This document shows, in pieces, positions 35,909 to 49,034 of a stretch of 64,000 bases of DNA. The position numbers and the translations under genes were made by a program. Under the pieces are notes generated by a model. That model made no database searches. It saw only the letters and a program-made list of their open reading frames with translations, and had not been told where the DNA came from. The stretch's first letter is position 1. Every line of letters begins with the position of its first letter. The DNA is from Delphinapterus leucas (Eukaryota > Chordata > Mammalia > Artiodactyla > Monodontidae), in assembly GCF_002288925.2 (NCBI RefSeq), contig NW_022097993.1, forward strand, positions 11,367,443 to 11,431,442. The letters are read 5' to 3'.

Positions 35909-36267
35909 CTAGAAACCAAAGAGAAACAGACAACAGCTACTGTGATTCCATTTATTTTAAGATGAGACAATATTAAATGGCAATTTTAAAGACTAAAAAT
36001 TAACTAAAAGTTAAAAAACAATTCCAAATCCACATGACCTTTAAAGACCTGTGAAGTCTAAAAGCTCTGAGACAATTTTTAACAGCCAAGATGAGAAAAA
36101 CAGTGCCTGGAATGAATCAACTGTGACTCTTACTAGCAGCCCTTTAAAGGCTGTCTACTTTGGTACTCTAGCAAAGTAATATAAAGTATCTGAAGGATGG
36201 TCTAAGATGGGCATTTTATCTGATAATTCAGTGGGTTCAGGTGCAATAATAAATGCTTTTATCATCT

Positions 36268-36475
36268 TAAATTGGTATTTCTCAAAGAGTGATCTGAATT
36301 CCAATTTTATAGGAGCTTCCTGAGGGTGCTATCAGGTATTAAAAATACACTTTTCTGGGCTCCATCCTGGACTTACTGGTTTAGGATCTCTGGGGAAGGG
36401 ATCCATGAATATGCATTTAAAAAACCCCTTGAGGTAATACTCATACTCACTAAAGTTTGAAAAGCACTTCCGTAA
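36268..36475. mobile_element. MER5A-like hAT element
   Basis: Contains ttctcaaagagtgatctg, agggtgctatcaggtatt, ggatctctggggaagggatc and aaagtttgaaaagcac, matching the MER5A layout with degenerate inverted ends. Non-coding. Confidence 0.7.
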
Positions 36476-38114
36476 GCCATATTATAATTATATATCTTGT
36501 GAAAAGCACATTAACTAGCTCTTTTCTTCCCTTTGGATGATTAAGCTGTTTTATAAGTGAAATAAAATGTTCACTCCTTGCTTATTAATCTTCATTATTG
36601 TAAGTGAATGTTAACTCCCCAAGTTTACAACTAGCTAAATTCCAATTGCAAGAGCCAGAATGACATTTCTAAGTACCTGGGTATCTATAGCATTTAAAAA
36701 ACATCGATTTATTATACATTTATTTTCTTACTTATTTTCTTTCCTTTATCATAGAAGGAAACAAGCTTAGGTATGGATAGCACACATTTTGAATGAGAAG
36801 CATTTCTGAGCAGGTTTTCTAATTCTGTTTCATTGTTACTAATAACTTTATTTTATTACCATATTGGTAGTATGTTAATACATATTAAGGCTTGTTGTTA
36901 CTTAAAAGGTAAAAGTATTAGGCTGATCTTTCAACTCTTTTTGGGGAGAATTGTAAGCATAAACAAGGAAAGGCCCATTTCACTGACGGATTTTCTTGCT
37001 CTGAAAGAGTCAGGCTTGATCTTTCTGGCCTTCAGCTAAGCTTGGAGTTGGGTAGGAAATGCAATACCCACTGAAGCAGCAGAGTAAGGTCTGGAAGGTA
37101 GGTAAGCAAATGCGACACTGTGATTGGGTGGGAAATGATTGCATTAATTGCTGAAGGCAAGTTGAGTACCTACTGTCAAGGACTCCATATAAAAATGGCA
37201 GCTGTATTCATAAAAAATCCTGGCTAACAACTACAGAACAGATTTTTTAAAAATTTCATTAAAACCAGAAATAAAATGAGTAGTTATTTTCATGTACTTT
37301 CTGTTTTAGAGATCTGAACCTTGGATTTCCTTTGGGGGGTTGTAAGATTGGAATGAATATATAATTTAATATTCTGTATACTGAATAAAAGTTACACACA
37401 TGGACATAATTTTCTTGTTTTGCAGTTTATACATTCTGAAAACCAACATATTGGGTCTTTTAGTAAATGCAAGTCAATCAGCCCCTGAAGATTAATCAAT
37501 GATAAAACGTTTACTTGGAAAGTGGAGGCATTTATTCATTTACAAGAGCACAAAGAAACAAAATCGGTGACATTGGAGTAGGTGATTGGTTCTTTCTTTT
37601 AGGTTGAGGTAAGTTAAAACCATAGGATAAACTTTGTGTGCAGTCTCCTTTCCTTAAAGGAGACATATATATTGATTTGGGCAGGAAGTGGAGAAAATGA
37701 GGTTATTGATCAACTTTTATCACAGAGTTAATGTTTAAGATAAACCAAGTCTCAGATATTGTAGCATAACATTGTCATGTCTTAACATGAGGAGTAGACG
37801 CATTCATGGTTCAGTATGGTACGGGCAAGCTTCCAAACTCTTGCACATCACTGCTGATTTACATCATTGTTCAAAGCCTTGCGACTGTCAAGAGTGTGCG
37901 GATGTGTCTCTGGAAGAGCACAGGGGAACGCTGATTGTCTTTATGCCTCCTTGCTAACAGTAGACATGCAGGTAAGATGTTTTTGAGGATCGTCAAATTA
38001 TTGGAACATACTGTACACAGCTGACTTCAGCCAGCACGTATTTTCAGTTTAAATGTGGTTTCTAGGCTTGAATTTCTAGTAATATCCTGAAGCAGATTTG
38101 AATATTTTTTTCTT

Positions 38115-38480
38115 TTTCAGCTTTACTGAGATATAATTGGCATGTAACATTGTGTAAGTTTCATGTGTACAAGTGATGCCTTCATACACTTATATGTTAG
38201 GAATAAAGTTAGTGAATACCCCCGTCAGCCTACATAATTACCATTTGTGTGTGTGTGTTGAGAACATTTAAACTCTACTCTCTCGGCAACTTTCAAGTAT
38301 AAACACAATATTGTTAACTATAGTCACCATGCTGTACATTAGATCCCCAAACTCATTCATCTTCTAACTGGAAGTCTGTGCACTTTGACCGGCATCTCCT
38401 CATTTCCCCTTCCTCAGCCTTTGGCAGCCAACATTGTCTCTGTGTCGATGAATTAGGCTTTTTTAGATTCCATACTCTGG
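38115..38480 (-). repeat. L1 3' end (L1M type)
   Basis: Antisense L1 3' UTR on the + strand: cagctttactgagatataat, gtgtgagaacatttaaactc-like text with a TG run, attgttaactatagtcacca, gtacattagatccccaaact. Confidence 0.85.
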
Positions 38481-38968
38481 GGCTGGGGCTGTGCCTGGGA
38501 GGGCCAGGGAATACCCTCCTGACGTCGATAGAGGGGCTGTTTTTGCGTGTTTCTTTCCACTTCTGTCTCCTCTTATTTCAGGCCCTTCATTCTAGACCCA
38601 CTGTAAAGTGAGACAAGAAGTGGGCACTCGGATGTGGGCTGGGATGAAAATCCCAGCACATAACAGAAAAATGCTGAGCTGGGTGCAGCCTTCCTGGCTA
38701 GGGTGCCTGGTCCCAGGTGGCCATTTGTTCAGAAGCAATTGATCAGTTGGAGTCTGGCTCAATCTCCAAATGGATGGTTTCAGCCGCATTACAATTGGGC
38801 TAAGCCAATACTTTTCTGAAAATCGGGAGTACGAAGCATAAAAGGCAGATTTACCATATCAGGTTGCCCTGGAAACCTCAAAGTGCTCAACACATATGTT
38901 TCCTGTTTGGCAACAGTGTAAAGGTTATCAGACTGCAGTTTAGGTATTTGTCTAATGATTTAAGCCCA

Positions 38969-39157
38969 GTGGTGCTCTAACCCGATCGCACAACAGCATC
39001 CTCGGGAGACCTAGCAGGAACATATTGCTCTCCCCACTTCCAGAGTTTCTGACTCAGCAGGTCCTGGGTGGGACCTGAGAACTCACATTTATAACAAGTT
39101 CCCAGCAGTACTGATGCTACTGGCCTTGAGACCACACTGTGAGAACTCCTGTTCTAA
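38969..39157. mobile_element. MER5A-like hAT element
   Basis: Left arm cagtggtgctctaaccc and right arm gaccacactgtgagaactcc are near inverted complements. The core shows agagtttctgactcagcagg, tcctgggtgggacctgagaa and cccagcagtactgatgctac, the MER5A pattern. Confidence 0.8.
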
Positions 39158-39434
39158 ACCTCAACCTCTTATTTCATATTTAAAGTCAGGCAATCTTGTA
39201 TAGCCCTTAATCTTGTAAACCTTGTAGCTCAGAACAAAAGAGCTGGGTTGGTTTTGTGACTGCGTGGAACTTTAAGAATAAAAACCCCATTGTCAACTTC
39301 AGGGCCGCCTGGATTGGAATCCCAGCCTTTTCTTTTATGGAAGGTTCTTGTGTCAAGATGTCCTTGCTGTAAAATTGGTACTTACACATTGAAGCCTGTT
39401 TGCGAAGAATTAAAAAAGAGATCATGTGTAAAAT

Positions 39435-40155
39435 TCCTGCCACGCTCACACCCATTAGGATGGCTAGTTTCAAAAAACAAAATAAGCGTTCGTGAGGATC
39501 TGGAGAAACTGGAATGCTCGCGCACTGCTGGCGAGATTGTAAAATGGAGCAACTGCTATGGAAAACACTGCGCAGATTTTTAAAATAATGAAAAGTAGAA
39601 TGACCATGTGATCCAGAAATCCCACTTCTGGGTCTATATCCAAAGGAATTGAAAACAGGGTCGTGAAGAGATACCTGCACACTGTGTTCATGCGCAGCAC
39701 TATTCAGAATAGCCAAGAGGTAGAACCAATCCAAACGTCCATTAACAGATGAGTGGATAAACAAAATGTGGTACACACGATGGAATACTGGACATTCCGA
39801 TACGTGCTACAACACGGATAAACCCTGATGACATCATGCCAATTGAAATAGGCACAGTGAAATAAGTCAGTAGAAGACAAATACCGTATGATTTCGCTTA
39901 TATGAGGTACTTAGAGTAGCCAAATTTACAGAAGCAGAAGGTAGAATGGTGGTGGCCAGGGGCTGGGGGGTGGGGGATAGGGGAAGTCATTTAACGGGAG
40001 CAGAGTTTTAGTTTTACAAGATGAAAAAGTTCTGAAGATCTTTTCACAACAATGCGGCTGTCCTGAACGCTAATGAGCTGTACAGCTGAAAATGGTTAAG
40101 ATGGTAAATTTTATGCTATGTGTTTTTCTCCACAATTAAAAACAACAACAACAAC
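39435..40155 (+). repeat. L1 ORF2 end plus 3' UTR
   Basis: Plus-oriented L1: cacccattaggatggctagt, gtgatccagaaatcccactt, ctgggtctatatccaaagga, actattcagaatagccaaga, then 3' UTR and an (AAC)n-rich tail at about 40138-40157. Stops break the ORF2 C-terminal frame. Confidence 0.88.
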
Positions 40156-40409
40156 ACTCCTACTATAATATCTGACACAGTGGGAATAACAAATGTTAGT
40201 TCCTTTTCTCCCTGCCCTTCTACCAACCTTTATCCAATTATCCATTTTTTTTTCCATTTGAAAATGTTGATAATATATCAAGAAAACCTTCTAAAATCTG
40301 TGTTGTGCATCAGTTAAAAAACGTAACCAACTGTCGACCTTGCATAGGGGGTTTTTTCATCTAAAACAACAATCAAGATGCCCTTTAAGAGTAGAAATAG
40401 AAAAAGTAA

Positions 40410-40757
40410 CTTGTAGATTATTCATACGGTGGAATACTATATAACAACGGAAATGAATGGAATACAACTGTATGCAACAAAATGGTTAAATTGTGTAAAC
40501 ACAACGTTGATCAATTCATATAAGGAATAAAAGCAGGCAATGCTAAGCTAAGCTGTTAGAAGTTGCAATAGGTCACCCATGTGGGAGCGGGGAGCGACGG
40601 AGATCATCAGACTGAGATGCGGACGTTCTGTTTCTTGAACTGTGTGCAGGTCACGAGCGTGTTCTTGATTTGTGAAAAATCAACAAGTGGTCTCCTTAGG
40701 ATACATACATTTTTCTGAATGTTTGTTATACTTCAATAAACATTAAAAAAAAAATGA
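40410..40757 (+). repeat. Second L1-derived 3' end
   Basis: Contains cggtggaatactatataaca, aaatggttaaattgtgtaaa and ends ttatacttcaataaacatt with an A10 tract. It lies about 250 bp after the previous L1 end and is a separate insertion or an older copy. Confidence 0.7.
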
Positions 40758-41810
40758 AACCAGGAGATTTCCACGATGGAGTGATTTTATTTGAGTTATC
40801 AGATGACTTCATCCATCTGCATTTGCTGTGTACATGACCACAGAGGGTCAATACTGTCAGGAAAGAAAAAAAAAACAACAACCCAGGCCTATTTAAATAA
40901 ATGACATCTACAAATTTTCAACAGTAAAAATAACCTGATGCTTCCAGGATGACTTGCAGTATGAGAGCACATGTATCTTAAATTAGCCACTTGATTTATA
41001 AACACTTGACCATCCAGGAGCATTAAGAAGGGAAGAATGCAAATAATGGGCGACTGGCACTTATCTGACAGATGGTTTTTGCTGTTGATGACGAGGACAA
41101 GTTACAGTAGTAATCGTACCGAAATAAAGGGTGGTATGCAGCCCTCAAGCCCACAGAGGAGACACGTGTGTAAGTAATCTCTCTACGTTGCCAGGTCTTC
41201 TAATGCAGCTGGCTCCTGTCCAGAATTCCCCTGTTCCCATGTGTGTATTCAGCACAGCCTTAGGCATCAACTCAGCCTGAACAAGGTACCAAGGAGATGT
41301 CGAGGAAGAGGAGACAGGGCCTTGACTGGCACCCACAACTGTGAAGTAGGTGTTAATTACACAGGAAAACATTACAGACCATCTGGGAAGTTCAGTTTTC
41401 TTTTTTTACATTGTGAACGGAAATAAGATTAATGACTGATGTAAAAGGTTAGCACATTTTGAAATCAACGATATGTGAAAAAATGGGAACGGAATACTTA
41501 CATGAGGAATGCATAACATCTTAAGTGAATTTTATTTCTTAACATCTTTAAAAATACATCTAAGACAGCAATGAGGCTGGTCATAATGGTCTCCTTATTT
41601 CAGGGATCAGACAAGTGGCTCTTGTAAGGACACGGGAAGAGGATGTAATTCAGCATGAACAAAGAATCTGAAACAGGTTTAGAGCTAAGGGAAGATGAAT
41701 CCATATTGTGATGCTATTCCCGATATTGCTTTTCTCATTTAGGTTGGGATCTTAAAATTTCTAAATCATGTCACAATTTCCCCATCTCTCTGTTCCCTTC
41801 CTTTTTTTTT

Positions 41811-42012
41811 TTTTTTTTTGGTGGTACGCGGGCCTTTCACTGCTGTGGCCTATCCCGTTGCGGAGCACAGGCTCGGGACGCGCAGGCTCAGTGGCCATGA
41901 CTCACGGGCCCAGCCGCTCCGCAGAATGTGGGATCTTCCTGGACCGGGGCACGAACCCGCATCCCCTGCATCGGCAGGTGGACTCTCAACCACTGCGCCA
42001 CCAGGGAAGCCC
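41811..42012 (-). mobile_element. CHR-type SINE, short form
   Basis: Minus-oriented CHR SINE with a T tail continuing from the left TSD. TSD tgttcccttccttttttt lies at 41791-41808 and 42013-42030 (18 bp, identical). The body runs ggtacgcgggcctttcactg to ccaccagggaagccc. Confidence 0.95.
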
Positions 42013-42394
42013 TGTTCCCTTCCTTTTTTTCCCTTTGGATGGACTCTACCAGTAACTAATGTGGCTTTTCAAAACAAGTTAGAAATGTGACAATATTAAC
42101 TAACCCCCCTCAGCTATAACTGAATAAATGATAATCTGAATAAACGGTAACACCTCATCGAAACATTGGACTGGGCCAGATGGTCTGGTCTGTGGTCAGC
42201 ATGGTCTACAGTCACTGCTTAGCATTCCTATGAAGTTATCATGGTGGCACCAATTTGGTCACGAAGATAAGTATAATTAAGGTCTGACCTCTTAAGTCCC
42301 TTCTGACTGGATGAACCCCAAATCACCTTTTCCTTGTGTGCTCCAAGCTGTGCATGTACCAAGAAACATAAAAGTCTATGACAAATGATTATTA

Positions 42395-42600
42395 AAATGG
42401 TTACCATTGATCAAATGCTTGCCATGGGCCAAGCCCTGAGTGCTAAGCATGGACTTACGCTATCTCATTTAATCTGCTCCAAACTACTGTGGGTGAGTGA
42501 TACTGTTCCCATTTTACAGAGAACGAAAGATTAAACATCTAGCTCCAAATCACCCTGCTCTTAGTTGGTGGGGCTAAAATTTAACCCCGTGTGTCTGATC
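42395..42600 (-). repeat. MIR SINE
   Basis: Reverse complement of MIR: gccatgggccaagccctgag, tatctcatttaatctgctcc, cccattttacagagaacgaa. Confidence 0.75.
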
Positions 42601-45123
42601 TTAAAACCCGTAATCCTCAGGATGAAGGTGTCCTTGGGGGGGCATATCCTGGTCATTCACGATTTCAGTTACTTTGCCGCTCTAATTGTTGAGTTTCTCT
42701 TGTTTTCTCACCACCAAGCCAGATTTTTAAATGTTCCATCGCCTTACGACTTTGCCCTTTTGGGAATTCAGGTCTTTCTAGTTCTCTCAGCTGCTCCCCT
42801 GATGGCTGCTTGCCTTTGCCTTGCGCCAGCAGGACAACCACAACCTTCCACTTAGACTGGACTCCCGACGGTCTTGCCAAACCACCAACTCTCTCTGTCC
42901 CAATCGCGGGCTCTGTTTTCTATGCCTGCCATTGCCAACCTCAGCCAATGCACTTGGTTCATCCTGGCTCAGGGGTGGGGCACCGTAGGGCATGGCTTAG
43001 CTGCTTCCTGACCATCTGTGATACATTTTATTGTGCGGCAGTGAGAGGGTGGATGCTCCCTCCCTATTTGGAAGTTTGCAGGGGGATGCTTGCAGGCTGG
43101 AGGAGGAGAATCGGGCTTGGACTCTGCCTTCCTTGTCCGAGAACTATGCCCATGCCCTGGGGTCCCCATCTCCAAGCACTCATAAGGCCTCAAGCATCTT
43201 TCATTTTTATTCAGGAAACTGTTACATTTTTAGACTTAGAGAGTGGATGAAATCAACACGTAGAGGGACAAATAATGCACATAAACTGCTAGTGTCTTAT
43301 TTAAAAGAAATGTTAACATGAAAACTATGTGATGAGGTTCCTCAACACATTTCAGATGGGTCAGAGCTTGAGCCAGTGTATAAGAAGGAATTCAGCCTTA
43401 CCAGTCAGCACTGGAACAAAGAAATCATTAATGACATTTCATATCTTGATTTCAATGAAGCTAAATTTATAGAAGTGCATTTTCAGTATTTTTGAGTCAC
43501 ATACTTTAACAAATGAAATGTACCCTCAAGGGGTGGAATTTTAGAACTGCAGTTTCAAAGAGAAAGACTGAATTGAGCAACACCAAATAAATTCCTAGGA
43601 ATACATTTTGCAGCTATTCAATAACCGCCCGTAAACAGAGAGAATCCCCAAGGATCCGTAAGATGCAAGTACGAAGGTCACCCAATTTTGATACAGAAGA
43701 ACTTTCAGTGCATAATTCTCAATCCATCAACTTAAATTTAATGGATTAAATCCCACTTGGATATTTAAATGCCCACTTCAAACCCTATCCAAAAAATGAG
43801 TAAATTCATTCAGCAGAAATGTACTGTCTGTGTTTTACGTACTGTTCTAGGGGAAAATATATGAATAAGGCCTGGATCTTGCGTTCAGCGTAGAAGAGGA
43901 GGGACAGCTATTGACAACAGCTATTTGGAGAGTGTTGTTCATTTGGCTGTAGGTAAACTCAGGAGTTCCGGGGAGGGAAGGTGAGAATTAAGTTGCTTCC
44001 CAAACCTTTCAGTAACTCTCTCAGCCTTTCGTTTGACAGGGGAAGCGGCCGGGGGTTGGTCACCGGGATGGGATGGGAGGGAAATGTGGGTGGAGGAAGC
44101 CATCTGCACCCCCTTGGCAATGAGATGGGGTGCTAGACCCTGAAGAGTCCCCTCAGACAGGGACAGCTTCCCTGGACACTTGTGCCCCCATACAGATGTG
44201 TGTCCTCTTTGGTCCTTTTGTCCTCTGATACTTATAGCCAACCTTTCAAGCAACTGGGCTTGGGAGGCATTTCCCAGTCTGCCACTCCTTGTGCTTTCAT
44301 GATGGACTTAAGTATTGGGACTCTGTATTGATGACCTTCAAAAACTGAATGCTTGTGGACATGCCATTATGTAAATACTGGGTATGTTTTTTCTTGACTT
44401 GAATACTCTTTTCATTTCCTTAAACCTGACACCCAAGGTCACTTGCCAGTGTGACTGGGTAAGAGGAACTCTGAGTCTGACCTCTTCCAGCTGCTTTCCC
44501 ACAGTCTCTTTCTCCTTCAGCTCCAACCTTTTCCCAGAATAAGGTTAGGGTGTCTTGGGAAAGCTGGTACCTCAGTTGGCCCTGCCAGCCCCAGCTGTGG
44601 GTCATTTGCTGGATTCTTTTTATGTTCTCCTTTGACTTCTCAGTCTCCTTTAGAGAAGTATCCTTCAGGCAGAAACCGCAGCTACATCTTATGCCGAGCG
44701 TCCTGTTACACAGGACGTACATCCATCCATCCCTATACAGACATCCATAAAGCCTAACCAACACCTACTCACAGGACTGACCTTCCTACGTACTTGCCCC
44801 AGGCCCCAGCGAGTGACTGTCCTTGTCAAAGGGGTGGTGAGGGGCCTGTGTCCCTCTGCTGGTTTCCCTGGTAACCGATGAGCCCACCTGACGTCAACTC
44901 CCCTATAACTGGAAATCCCTCCAGGACCTTGCTTCAGACGTGTAAGCGCCCCCATCCATGAAACCACTGATGTCTCTGTTGCTGACTCCGGGCTCTTTCT
45001 TTGGTCTTAAAGCTGGGCAAATGCAGGCCTTCTAGGCCTGCAGCCCAACAACCTACCACCTCTTCACTGTGTTTTTGTAGAACATATTTCCCATTCTCAG
45101 CTGGCATGTTCCCAGATTCCTTC

Positions 45124-45895
45124 ATTAATTCATTCAACAAACATTAATTCATTCAACAAACATTTAATGAGTCCTTACTGTGGGCCAGATCCTTCTCTGT
45201 GCTCTGGAAATACCCTGAATCCATTCTGTCCTCAGAGAGCTTATATTCTAGCGGAGACAGACAGCACCTGGTCCTTTCTCTCTGCCAGACACCGTTCAAA
45301 GCAATTTATATCTACGTATTCATTGTATCTTCAAATTCTTCGTAATATCTTTGAGGTGTCTCTGTTTTACAGATGAGGCAACTGAGTGACGGTGCAGCTT
45401 GCCTGAGGTCACACGTCCAGTTAAGCAGCAGTGCTGGGACTTGAATTCAGGTAACCTGGCTGTGTCATCCCTGATCATCCCCCCCTGTTATACTGACTGC
45501 GTATCTGATAACGACACGAGTAGAGATATAAATTCTGGATAGCAACAAGAATCATAAAAAGTAAAGCAGGGTAAAGGGATGCAGAGTTAGATAGGGTGGT
45601 GTGCCGTTTCAGATAGAAAAATCAGGGGAGGTCTCAGCAGACACCTGAACCAAGCGAGTCCGTGGGCTGTGCAAGGGCTGAGAAAGGACATCCAGCAGAC
45701 GGAACAGTGAGAACAAAGCCCTGGGTGGCTGGAGAAACGCAAGCCGTGGATGGGTGGCAGGCAGGGCAGATTAGCTGAGCCTTGAAGACTGTGGTGAGGG
45801 CTTTGTGTTTTCTTCCTTTGATTGTCTTGGGAAACCATTGGGAGTTGTCGTAAAGGGGCCGCATCATGAGGTTGACCTAAACACTTGCCTGTGTA
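45124..45895 (-). repeat. L2 LINE, antisense, interrupted by MIR
   Basis: Starts with the reverse complement of the L2 3' tail (tcattcaacaaacatttaat, tactgtgggccagatcct, gagagcttatattctagcgg), is interrupted by a MIR at about 45275-45470, and resumes at about 45500 (gagtagagatataaat, gcagacacctgaaccaagcg, ggaacagtgagaacaaagcc). Its edge has a perfect 19-bp direct duplication (45124-45142, 45143-45161). Confidence 0.65.
45275..45470 (-). repeat. MIR SINE
   Basis: Within the L2: ctgttttacagatgaggcaa, ctgagtgacggtgcagcttg, cctgaggtcacacgtccagt, the reverse complement of MIR. Confidence 0.75.
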
Positions 45896-46054
45896 GATTA
45901 GCAGCCACTAGGGTAGAACTGCTACAGACTGATCATGTAATTCAGAGGCTCAACAGAACTGACTGTAGCTTATCTGATTTAGGTCGCTCGCAGGAACATT
46001 TCCTTCCATTTGTGCAGACAATCAAGAGTTGAGTATCTGTATAGCATTTTGTGA

Positions 46055-46442
46055 CGGTTAAGTTTATGTGGTGCCCAGATATTTGGCCAAACATTTTTCT
46101 GAATGTTTCTGTAAAGGTGGTTTTTGGATGAGATTAGCATTTAGATGGTGGATTCTGAGCACAGCAGGCTGCCCTCGATAAGGTGTGTGGGTCTCGCCAA
46201 TTGGTCCAAGGCCTGAATGGAACAAAGACTGACCTCCCCAAGGCAAGAAGGAACTCTGCCTGCAGACGGCCTTTGGACTTGAACTGCAACACTTCACCGG
46301 GTCTCCAGCCTACCAGACTACTCTATAGATTTTGGATTTACCAAGACTCTACAACTGTGTGAGCCAATTCTCTCTGTCTCTGTCTCTCTGTATACACATC
46401 CTGATGCTTTCATTTCATTTTTCTGGAGAACCCTGACTAATA
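46055..46442 (+). repeat. Ancient LTR-like element
   Basis: Text such as ggttaagtttatgtggtgcc, cagatatttggccaaacatt, gtgtgtgggtctcgccaatt, ctgtgtgagccaattctctc and ctggagaaccctgactaata matches a common old mammalian LTR (MaLR/ERVL group). The exact family is not assigned, and no internal retroviral sequence adjoins it. Confidence 0.6.
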
Positions 46443-47536
46443 CCCATTTCCATTTATAAGTACGAAGTATTTTTTACCTTCCTTTAACATCTTATGTTAC
46501 TGAATATAATACCTATTATTCTCTGATATTTACCCAGTCCATTGTTTTTGACTGAAAAAATGATATAAGGAAATGAGATCTATTTCATCCTTCACTGTGA
46601 ACAATGGTTTTCAAATAGAGAATGCTGCATTGTTTAAGTAATCCTGCAAGACTTATATAAAGATATTTATAATTTAATGAGCTTGTACTCAAGGGAAAAA
46701 TATGTTCTTGAAACATGTCAGGATGAATTTTCAAGGGAAAGACCTAATTAGCAGTGTCTGAAGTGTATGTCATCACATTTAGAAAACAAGGACTGGTCCC
46801 TGTAGACAGAATGGTGAGTTAGACTTTAAAGCTTTAACTACTCCCGTTAATATGTATGATTAATGAGCAGTCTGTCAGTTGGTTGCCCTCACTAAAGCAA
46901 AAGACCTTGCAGGGGGGAAAAAAAGGATGTTTAAATTAATGTACACAGAAATATGCAAATGCAGTTTATAATCTTTTTTATATTATGATTAATTAATAAC
47001 TTTAGAGTCTTTACTGCGAAAGGATGCCATAGCTTGAACACCTTTTAAAATATAGAATCAAAGCTATAAAGATGTCTGAAAGTAACAGATGGCCACAGGT
47101 CCCAGTGACTTTATGGGAACTCTGGGAAGCTAATGAAAGCAAAAAAACTCTCAATGTTAGATCATGGCTGAGAAATCAAAAGCTGGGGAAAAAAGTATAA
47201 ATGGAAGTAGTTATGTCATTATCTTTTCCTTACATGTAATAAAATATTTTTACCTGATGATTATTTGGAGAAAATCATATTGAAGAAACAAGAGTTGCCC
47301 ATTTAAAGGAGAGAACATAGGCGGTGGGGTCTCTTTGATGTCAAGATCTTCAGAGGCAAAGAGAAAATCCAGTCATGTGTGTAAATGATTCTAAACATAA
47401 AATTATTTGGTAATAGTTGCACGTTCATTTGGATATCTGGGTTTCTGAAGACAGAACCTTAATTTAAATCCTTCAGAAACACTGATAACTAAAACTACAA
47501 GAGCTAAGGTTGAAAGCAATCAAAATTACAGATCTG

Positions 47537-47750
47537 GGGCTTCCCTGGTGGCACGGTGGTTGAGAGTCCGCCTGCCGATGCAGGGGACGCGCGTTCGTGC
47601 CCCGGTCCGGGAAGATCCCACATGCCGCGGGGTGGCTGGTCCCGTGAGCCATGGCCGCTGAGCCTGCGCGTCCAGAGCCTGTGCTCCGCAACGGGAGAGG
47701 CCACAACAGTGAGAGGCCCGCGTACCGCAAAAAACAAAAACAAACAAACA
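47537..47750 (+). mobile_element. CHR-type SINE, short form
   Basis: Plus-oriented: head gggcttccctggtggcacgg, B box region cgttcgtgccc, end gaggcccgcgtaccgcaaaa with an (AAAC)n-like tail. TSDs aaaattacagatctg at 47522-47536 and 47751-47765 are identical over 15 bp. CpGs are well preserved. Confidence 0.95.
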
Positions 47751-49034
47751 AAAATTACAGATCTGTTTTGTACCAAAATGAGAAATCAACTTCCAGAAGA
47801 ACATAAATGAGTGGGAAATTCAGTAAACAGATAACCTTGCGTCAGTGATAAGCATTGCTGCATTTATTAAGTGCTTACTACATGAATATTGGAGATTAAA
47901 GAGAAAATTAGACACAGATCCTACCTTTAAAGGTTTGGGGGGCTTTTAGTCTAGTATTAATTTCTCTTCTTTCCTGTCTACCAGATTTTCTCCACACAAA
48001 AAATCAAGGCTGCTTAAAGACATTGAAGAAAAGAGAACAGTAGCTCACAACTATTTTCAAGAGCTGGAGGTTGCATTAAACTTGGCCAAAACTGATATTT
48101 CTATTTTGGCATACTTTAATTACGTGGTGTACTTGCCCACAGTCATGCTTTTTCTGTACAAAGGTAGAGGTGAATATAGATTTTAACTCATATATTTATG
48201 ACAAAATAATTGATCATTGATTAACAATAAAAACAGAATGGAAAAGTGTGCTGTACTAAGAAGGGAGAGACCTGGCCATTAGTACCGTCTCTTGTATTTA
48301 TCAGCTAAGCAAACCTGAGCCAGTTATATCATCTCTCACCCTTAACCGTTTATTTATTTATTTTTTTTAAAAAAGGACTAATAACATACCTGCCTAAAAA
48401 CATTGGGCTGGAATATATGAGCACCTGAGAAATATTTACTGTAAGAGAAATACCAAAGTTTGAAAAGAGCTTTCTATAATCTTTCCCCATAAATTTTCTT
48501 GAAGGCAGGGGGATGGTGCCTGGCATCAAGCAAGTTCTCCATCGGTGCCCACCCATCCTTCTGGACAGAAGGTTCCAAGCTTTCCTGGAGAGGTTACACT
48601 GCGTGGGGACATGCGCAAGGGGGTCCAACACATTCAGATATAGAGCTAGTGGATCAATTACATTTTTGGCAAATACCAAGGAAAAATATATCCCAAATAC
48701 TCATTTTGAAATTTAGTACTTTGAGGCTACCCTCCTGGCCTAAACCAAAACTTTACGTAGAATGTGCTGTCTGACACTAATGTTTCAGCCTGGCTGACTC
48801 ATGGGTAAGATATGTCTGCAGAAATGTTTTTCAAATAGTAATAATATTCAGCCATCAGCTAGCCTGTTCTCTTCCCTGAACACTGGTCAGAATTGGCAGG
48901 ATGGCCAGTCAGGTTAGAACTGAAAGTTTCAAATATAAATAATATTTTGCCTAAAAATGTGGTATCCATAGCTTTGGCCTCACTCTTGGAATGAAATTAA
49001 TATTCTAGATTTTACAAAGGACAAACTAGGGCCC

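Noticed and set aside
39207..39776. 189-codon open frame on the minus strand
   Set aside because: Most of it overlaps the antisense of an L1 ORF2 3' end. No host family match.
42500..43321. Cluster of 60-146-codon frames
   Set aside because: GC-rich unique sequence with overlapping frames on both strands and no domain. One end is a MIR.
44859..44890. Segment with tttccctggtaaccg resembling antisense collagen text
   Set aside because: Translates to a non-repeating peptide on either strand and has no splice sites.
47537..47610. tRNA-like A and B boxes in SINE heads
   Set aside because: The tRNA-derived head no longer folds as a tRNA gene. It is part of a mobile element.
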